Origin: Comamonas terrigena NBRC 13299
GTDB lineage: Bacteria > Pseudomonadota > Gammaproteobacteria > Burkholderiales > Burkholderiaceae_C
Reading direction: 5' to 3'
Length of the DNA: 64,000 nucleotides
Assembly: GCF_006740045.1 (NCBI RefSeq)
Contig: NZ_AP019749.1
Span: 3,739,001 to 3,803,000, forward strand
Each line of letters begins with the position of its first letter. The first letter of the stretch is position 1. The position numbers and the translations under genes are program-made. The notes beneath the pieces are model-generated. The model was not told where the DNA came from and searched no databases. It was given only the letters and a program-made list of their open reading frames with translations. Below, in pieces: positions 59,859 through 64,000 of this stretch.

Positions 59859-60920
59859 TCACTCAGGGCTGCCCGTGGTTCCAGCGGCTGGCGCAGCAAC
59901 GGCAGGCACCAGCAAAGGGGCCGCAGTCGCAATCCGGGCCCGGACACGGTCAAGCAGGTTGTTGCGGGCCGCATCATACGCACGATTGAGCGCGTGCTCA
60001 AAAGCGATCGCATCGGCCGAGCCATGGCTTTTGAACACCAGGCCACGCAAGCCCAACAGGGCCGCCCCATTGTATCGACGGTGATCCATACGCTTCATCA
60101 GCGCAGATAGCACGGGATAGGCCATGATGGCGGCAAATTTCGTGAAGATGTTGCGCTTGAATTCAGACTTCAAGCCACCCACGATCATGCTGGCCACGCC
60201 TTCGCTGGCCTTCAGGGCCACATTTCCCACAAAGCCGTCACACACCACGATGTCCACCGGCCCTTTGTAAATGTCGTTACCTTCTACGTTGCCGTAGAAA
60301 TTCAGGGCCTTGGCCTCGCCGGCCGCACGCAGCAATTCGCCGGCGCGCTTGATGGTTTCATTGCCCTTGATGGCTTCTTCACCAATATTGAGCAAGCCCA
60401 CCGACGGCTCGCCACCGGAAGCGCTCTCGTTCAATGCGCTCACCAGGGCGGTGCCCATGACGGCAAACTGCAGCAGGTGCTCGGGCGTGCAGTCCACATT
60501 GGCACCCAGGTCCAGCACCGTGGTGGCGCCGCCTTTTTCATTGGGCATCTGGGTGGCAATGGCCGGGCGGTCGATGCCTTCCAGGGTCTTGAGCAGGTAG
60601 CGCGACACGGCCATCAGCGCACCGGTGTTGCCGGCCGACACGGCCGCCTGGGCGATGCCATCCTTGACCTGCTGGATGGCCACGCGCATCGAAGAATCCT
60701 TCTTCTTGCGCAGCGCCACCTCCACCGGGTCGTCCATGCCGACCACTTCGCTGGCACCCACCACCGTGGCACGGGGGTGCGCAAACGACTGCAGACTCTC
60801 CGCACGCCCCACCAGCAACAGCTGGGCATCGGAGTGGGAATCCAGAAACTGGCGGCATGCGGCCAGCGTGACACGGGGGCCGTGATCGCCACCCATGCAG
60901 TCAACTGCCAAAGTGATCAT
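59859..60920 (-). CDS. plsX: Phosphate acyltransferase PlsX
   Basis: A 353-residue enzyme that makes acyl-phosphate from acyl-ACP, the first step of phospholipid synthesis in the PlsX/PlsY route. Conserved segments are [37 protein letters not shown] and [19 protein letters not shown]. It stands between rpmF and fabH in the standard order. A terminator-like hairpin lies between rpmF and plsX. Confidence 0.97.
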   Translation of the reverse strand: MITLAVDCMGGDHGPRVTLAACRQFLDSHSDAQLLLVGRAESLQSFAHPRATVVGASEVVGMDDPVEVALRKKKDSSMRVAIQQVKDGIAQAAVSAGNTGALMAVSRYLLKTLEGIDRPAIATQMPNEKGGATTVLDLGANVDCTPEHLLQFAVMGTALVSALNESASGGEPSVGLLNIGEEAIKGNETIKRAGELLRAAGEAKALNFYGNVEGNDIYKGPVDIVVCDGFVGNVALKASEGVASMIVGGLKSEFKRNIFTKFAAIMAYPVLSALMKRMDHRRYNGAALLGLRGLVFKSHGSADAIAFEHALNRAYDAARNNLLDRVRARIATAAPLLVPAVAAPAAGTTGSPE

Positions 60921-60980
60921 GAAGGAAAGGTGCGCAGGCCTGAGCGGCAGACCGAAACCGTCACACGCCAGGGCGTGTTC

Positions 60981-61021
60981 AAAAAACGCAAAAGCCCGTG
61001 CTACCAGAAGTAGCGACGGGC
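60981..61021 (-). terminator. Terminator or attenuator between rpmF and plsX
   Basis: Stem GCCCGT/ACGGGC continued by GCTAC/GTAGC with one bulge and a CAGAA loop. It is followed on the minus strand by TTTTGCGTTTTTT. It starts 25 bases after the rpmF stop, inside a pair of genes that is usually co-transcribed. Confidence 0.75.
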
Positions 61022-61045
61022 CTTGCGGGGGTCCGAGACGCTAGT

Positions 61046-61228
61046 TTAGGCTTCGGACTTGTTCTTCAGCACCTGACGGCCGCGGTACACGCCGTTGGGG
61101 CTGATGTGGTGGCGCAGGTGGGTTTCACCGGTGGTGGCTTCCACTGCGATACCAGGCACATTCAGTGCGTTGTGCGAACGGTGCATGCCGCGCTTGGAAG
61201 GAGACTTTTTGTTTTGCTGAACAGCCAT
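61046..61228 (-). CDS. rpmF: 50S ribosomal protein bL32
   Basis: A 60-residue basic protein, [20 protein letters not shown] followed by the [14 protein letters not shown] motif. It lacks the four zinc cysteines seen in some bL32 proteins, as is normal for the proteobacterial form. It is first in the rpmF-plsX-fab cluster. Confidence 0.97.
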   Translation of the reverse strand: MAVQQNKKSPSKRGMHRSHNALNVPGIAVEATTGETHLRHHISPNGVYRGRQVLKNKSEA

Positions 61229-61461
61229 GATGGCTCCTGAGTCTGAAAAGGGTTGGTGACATGGCCTGCGTACAGACGCATGCCCTAAAAATACGCGATC
61301 AGCCCATTAAAGACACGAGGGGGTTTCGCGCGAAGCCCTAGAGTATAGCGCAAACGTTATCAACAGCGTTATGCAATGAATAACCAGTGTCTTGGGCAGG
61401 CCACGCTGCCGATCGAAGATCGCTTCAGCAGCGCAGGCTTCTGAATGGAGAAAACCTCCAG

Positions 61462-62013
61462 TCAGTCCGGGGCGCCATTCTTGCGCAAGCCTTGCAACAC
61501 CGCAAACGGGTTGGGCTTTTCCTCGCTGGCCTGCTCGAAGTCGGCGTCGCTGGACTGCATGGGCAGCTCCTGCGGGCAGACCTCGTGGCGCGGCACCAGA
61601 GGCAGCGCCATCAGCAGCTCGTCCTCGATCAACGCACGCAGATCGAAGTCGCGGCTCAGCGCCAGCAGATCTTCCTCGGCTTCGTCGTCCAGGGCTTCGG
61701 CCGTGGCCTCGTCCGCCACAAAGCGGAAGGAACGGTCCACCTGCAGCGGCATGCGGTCCAGCTGCAGGCAGCGCTGGCAGGTCAGCGGCAGGCCGGCCTC
61801 GACCGTCAGGTGCAGCCACAGATGGCTGGCACCGCCGGATTCGGCGCGCAATTCGCCTTCGGCGCGCCAATCCACCTGCAACCCGTCCACCGGGCCTTCG
61901 GCGTCCTGGGCCAGTCGTGTATATCGTGACAGCGGATCGCTGCCTGTCAGTGTGGCGCCTGCCTGGGCAAACGCCTTCACATCAAGGTGATCCGGAGAGA
62001 AATCCTTGCTCAT
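61462..62013 (-). CDS. DUF177/YceD-family protein
   Basis: A 183-residue protein with the conserved CQRCLQLDRMPLQVDRSFRF segment (about residues 80-99) and the acidic DFDLRALIEDELLMALPLVP segment. The family is needed for normal 23S rRNA accumulation. Its gene is almost always next to rpmF, as here. The ATG at 62013 is chosen. It starts only 25 bases from the divergent maf gene. Confidence 0.92.
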   Translation of the reverse strand: MSKDFSPDHLDVKAFAQAGATLTGSDPLSRYTRLAQDAEGPVDGLQVDWRAEGELRAESGGASHLWLHLTVEAGLPLTCQRCLQLDRMPLQVDRSFRFVADEATAEALDDEAEEDLLALSRDFDLRALIEDELLMALPLVPRHEVCPQELPMQSSDADFEQASEEKPNPFAVLQGLRKNGAPD

Positions 62014-62038
62014 GGCGGCAGTGTAAGAGAATCCTTGC

Positions 62039-62650
62039 ATGCCTGAATCCACCGCTTCTTCCGCCCCTGTGGCCCGCTCGCTGATCCTGGGCTCCACCTC
62101 GCGCTACCGCCGCGAGCTGCTGGAGCGCCTGCAATACCCTTTCACCACCGCCTCGCCCGATGTGGACGAGACGCCCCGCCCCGGCGAAGCCTCGCGCGAC
62201 CTGTCGCTGCGCCTGGCACTGGCCAAGGCCCATGCCGTGGCCCAGCAGCACCCCGAGGCCGTCGTCATCGGCTCCGACCAGGTGGCTGACCTGAACGACC
62301 AGCCCTTGGGCAAACCGCTGACACACGAACGCGCCGTGGCCCAGCTGCGCCAGATGCGCGGCCAGACCGTGCGCTTTTACACTGCCCTGGCTGTGGTCTG
62401 CCAGGCCACCGGCATGGTGCACAGCGATATCGCCGAGGTGGGCGTGCGCTTTCGCGATCTGACGGACGCCGAGATCGAACGCTATCTGCTGGCCGAAAAA
62501 CCGTATGACTGCGCCGGCAGCGCCAAGAGCGAAGGCCTGGGCATCAGCCTGCTGGACGCGATTGACAGCGATGACCCCACCGCGCTGATCGGCCTGCCGC
62601 TGATCCGCACCTGCCGCATGCTGCGTGCTGCCGGGCTGGTGCTGCCATGA
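62039..62650 (+). CDS. Maf-like nucleotide pyrophosphatase (YceF type)
   Basis: A 203-residue Maf/HAM1-related house-cleaning pyrophosphatase. It begins with the family motif SLILGSTSRYRRELLERL (about residues 14-31). The conserved VVIGSDQVADLNDQPLGKP and the CAGSAKSEGLGISLLD segment follow. The latter places it in the YceF (m7GTP-type) branch. The start at 62039 lies 25 bases from the divergent DUF177 gene. An internal GTG (62072) close to the domain start is possible. It overlaps the next gene by four bases. Confidence 0.92.
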   Translation: MPESTASSAPVARSLILGSTSRYRRELLERLQYPFTTASPDVDETPRPGEASRDLSLRLALAKAHAVAQQHPEAVVIGSDQVADLNDQPLGKPLTHERAVAQLRQMRGQTVRFYTALAVVCQATGMVHSDIAEVGVRFRDLTDAEIERYLLAEKPYDCAGSAKSEGLGISLLDAIDSDDPTALIGLPLIRTCRMLRAAGLVLP

Positions 62651-63429
62651 GCGCCACCACCACCCCGGGGCGCCTGTATCTGGTGCCCGCCCCCCTGGAT
62701 TTTGGCTGCGACAGCCAGAGCCCGCTGACCGACGTGCTGCCCGAGCTGACGCTGCGCACGGCCGCCCGCCTGACCCACTGGGTGAGCGAAAACGCCAAAA
62801 GCTGCCGCGCCTACCTGAAGCGGGTGGACGCCCTGTTCCCCCTGGCGGCCCCGCTGCAGTCCCAGGCGATCCAGGAACTCCCGCGGGAAGCCCATAAAAA
62901 AGGCGACCACGGCGGCAAGGGCAGTGCCCAGTTTGACGCCAAGGCCCTGCTGGCACCGGCGCTGGCCGGCCACGACATGGGACTGGTCAGCGAAGCCGGC
63001 ATGCCAGCCGTGGCCGACCCTGGCAGCTCCATCGTGCGCGCCGCCCACGACCTGGGCATCACCGTGGTGCCGCTGATCGGCCCGGTGTCGCTGCTGCTGA
63101 GCCTGGCCGCCAGCGGCCTGAACGGCCAGAACTTTGCCTTTGTGGGCTACCTGCCCCAGGATGCCGCGCCACGCGCCCAGCGCATCAAGGAACTGGAGGG
63201 CCTGAGCCAGCGCCTGAACCAGGCCCAGCTGTTCATCGAAACCCCCTACCGCAACCCCGCCCTGTGGCAGGCCTTGCTGCAGAGTCTGCAGCCCGCCACC
63301 CGCCTGGTGGTGGCCAGCGGCCTGACGCTGGAGAGCGCCAGCGTGCAGTCCAAAACCGTGCGCGACTGGAAAAAGCTGGACCGCGTGCCCGACAAGCACA
63401 CCCCGGTGGTGTTTGCCCTGGGGCAATAG
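62647..63429 (+). CDS. SAM-dependent methyltransferase, tetrapyrrole methylase family (RsmI-like)
   Basis: A 260-residue protein of the tetrapyrrole-methylase fold. It begins GRLYLVPAPLDFG. The SAM-binding core has MGLVSEAGMPAVADPGSSIV and a C-terminal substrate-side segment FIETPYRNPALWQALL. It resembles RsmI, the 16S rRNA 2'-O-methyltransferase, but is shorter and its N-terminal motif differs. It may be the separate maf-linked paralogue found in beta-proteobacteria. The start overlaps maf as ATGA. A tandem heptamer covers its stop codon. Confidence 0.85.
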   Translation: MSATTTPGRLYLVPAPLDFGCDSQSPLTDVLPELTLRTAARLTHWVSENAKSCRAYLKRVDALFPLAAPLQSQAIQELPREAHKKGDHGGKGSAQFDAKALLAPALAGHDMGLVSEAGMPAVADPGSSIVRAAHDLGITVVPLIGPVSLLLSLAASGLNGQNFAFVGYLPQDAAPRAQRIKELEGLSQRLNQAQLFIETPYRNPALWQALLQSLQPATRLVVASGLTLESASVQSKTVRDWKKLDRVPDKHTPVVFALGQ

Positions 63430-63450
63430 GCAATAGGCAATAAGCAATAG
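63423..63450 (+). repeat. Four tandem copies of a heptamer across a stop codon
   Basis: GCAATAG, GCAATAG, GCAATAA, GCAATAG in a row. The first copy contains the last Gln codon and TAG stop of the methyltransferase gene. Copy-number change would alter only the sequence after the stop. Confidence 0.85.
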
Positions 63451-63503
63451 GCGGCGCAGCCGCCCCCAGAAACACCAAGCGCCTTCCGCCTGCTGCACAG
63501 GAA

Positions 63504-63526
63504 TTTCCAGGCACGATGCCTGGAAA
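63504..63526. other. Ten-bp perfect hairpin between convergent genes
   Basis: TTTCCAGGCA-CGA-TGCCTGGAAA lies between the methyltransferase gene and the converging S49 peptidase gene. It is a plausible bidirectional terminator, although only short T-runs flank it. Confidence 0.55.
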
Positions 63527-63588
63527 CCTTGGCAGACGGCGCTGAAGGCGCTTCTGTATTGAAAGGGGATTGAAGCGGGCTTGGGCTG

Positions 63589-64000
63589 TCAGCGGATGGC
63601 CGGCGCCATGCCGCGCACCGCACTCACCGCACCACCGCCAATGGCGGCGCCAAAGCGCTTGGCCAGACGTTCGGCAATGTTGTCGCGGCGCGTGTAGTCG
63701 ATCACCTCTTCGGCCTTGACGATCTCGCGCGCCACATAGTCCAGGCTGCCCAGCTTGTCGGCCAGTCCCAGGTCAATGGCTTGCTGGCCGGTCCAGAACA
63801 GGCCGCTGAAGGTCTCATCGGTCACCTTCAGGCGGTCACCGCGCCCGCGCTTGACCACGTCGATGAACTGCTGGTGGATCTGGCCCAGCATGGTTTCCGC
63901 AAACCCGCGCTGCTTCTCGGTCAGCGGGCTGAAGGGGTCGAGGAAGCCCTTGTTCTCGCCTGCCGTCAGCAGGCGGCGCTCCACACCGACCTTCTGCATC
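63589..64000 (-). CDS. Peptidase family S49 (SppA-like), C-terminal part
   Basis: The gene runs in from beyond the right edge; about 137 residues are visible. The segments LTEKQRGFAETMLGQIHQQF, VVKRGRG and FWTGQQAIDLGLADKLGSLD match the C-terminal half of SppA-type signal-peptide peptidases, which degrade cleaved signal peptides in the inner membrane. The catalytic Ser and Lys would be outside the window. It converges on the methyltransferase gene. Confidence 0.88.
   Translation of the reverse strand, partial: MQKVGVERRLLTAGENKGFLDPFSPLTEKQRGFAETMLGQIHQQFIDVVKRGRGDRLKVTDETFSGLFWTGQQAIDLGLADKLGSLDYVAREIVKAEEVIDYTRRDNIAERLAKRFGAAIGGGAVSAVRGMAPAIR

Noticed and set aside
63423..63450. A CRISPR-like array
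   Set aside because: The repeats are seven bases long and directly adjacent, with no spacers and no cas genes.

Overview
This is a GC-rich, gene-dense stretch of bacterial chromosome with the conserved housekeeping gene order of the beta-proteobacterial family Comamonadaceae. A Comamonas-like genus is the best guess; this rests on gene order and protein style, not on a marker-gene comparison. I see no tRNA, rRNA, insertion sequence, prophage or CRISPR array. Both window edges cut genes: phoH-like on the left and an sppA-like S49 peptidase on the right.

Layout. 1-1330: end of a PhoH-family ATPase gene and a small membrane protein. 1331-4506 (minus): rpsF-priB-rpsR-rplI followed by dnaB. 4663-8647: the heat-shock operon grpE-dnaK-dnaJ behind a sigma-32-type promoter. 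9075-13481: LysR regulator, leuC, an entericidin-like lipoprotein, leuD, leuB. 13695-15024: asd, preceded by a possible Thr/Ile-rich leader peptide and a stem-loop. 15447-22695: fimV-like, truA, trpF-trpB-trpA, accD. 22802-27852: YggT protein, LON-domain protein, lysS, a receiver-GGDEF protein, a small MscS-like protein. 27975-28895: ppk2.

29140-34123 is the most distinctive locus. It runs rhodanese, EpsC-type serine O-acetyltransferase, XRE regulator, family 2A encapsulin shell, and a cysteine desulfurase with a 264-residue disordered N-terminal extension. It reads as a complete sulfur-handling protein nanocompartment operon: O-acetylserine supply for cysteine synthesis, cysteine desulfuration inside the shell, and a rhodanese as possible sulfane-sulfur acceptor. 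A strong hairpin lies between shell and cargo genes, and an inverted repeat lies upstream of the first gene.

34231-38443 (minus): purT, a DHCW-type cupin, tenA-like, a hypothetical gene, and a group III phosphofructokinase. 38626-42489 (minus): a three-subunit periplasmic dehydrogenase (Tat-signal small subunit, GMC flavoprotein, triheme cytochrome c). 42997-61228 (minus) holds, in order of transcription, rpmF-plsX-fabH-fabD-fabG-acpP-fabF, a membrane protein, rpoE-rseA, degP/mucD, lepA-lepB, rnc-era, and recO-pdxJ-acpS-nagZ. No rseB is present between rseA and degP. recO runs in frame into pdxJ because of one extra base in a seven-G tract. 61462-64000: a DUF177/YceD gene, maf, a tetrapyrrole-methylase-family methyltransferase, and the end of an S49 peptidase gene.

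Most minus-strand operons end in clear intrinsic terminators, which helped define the transcription units. Product names come from family recognition and visible motifs; no database search was run.
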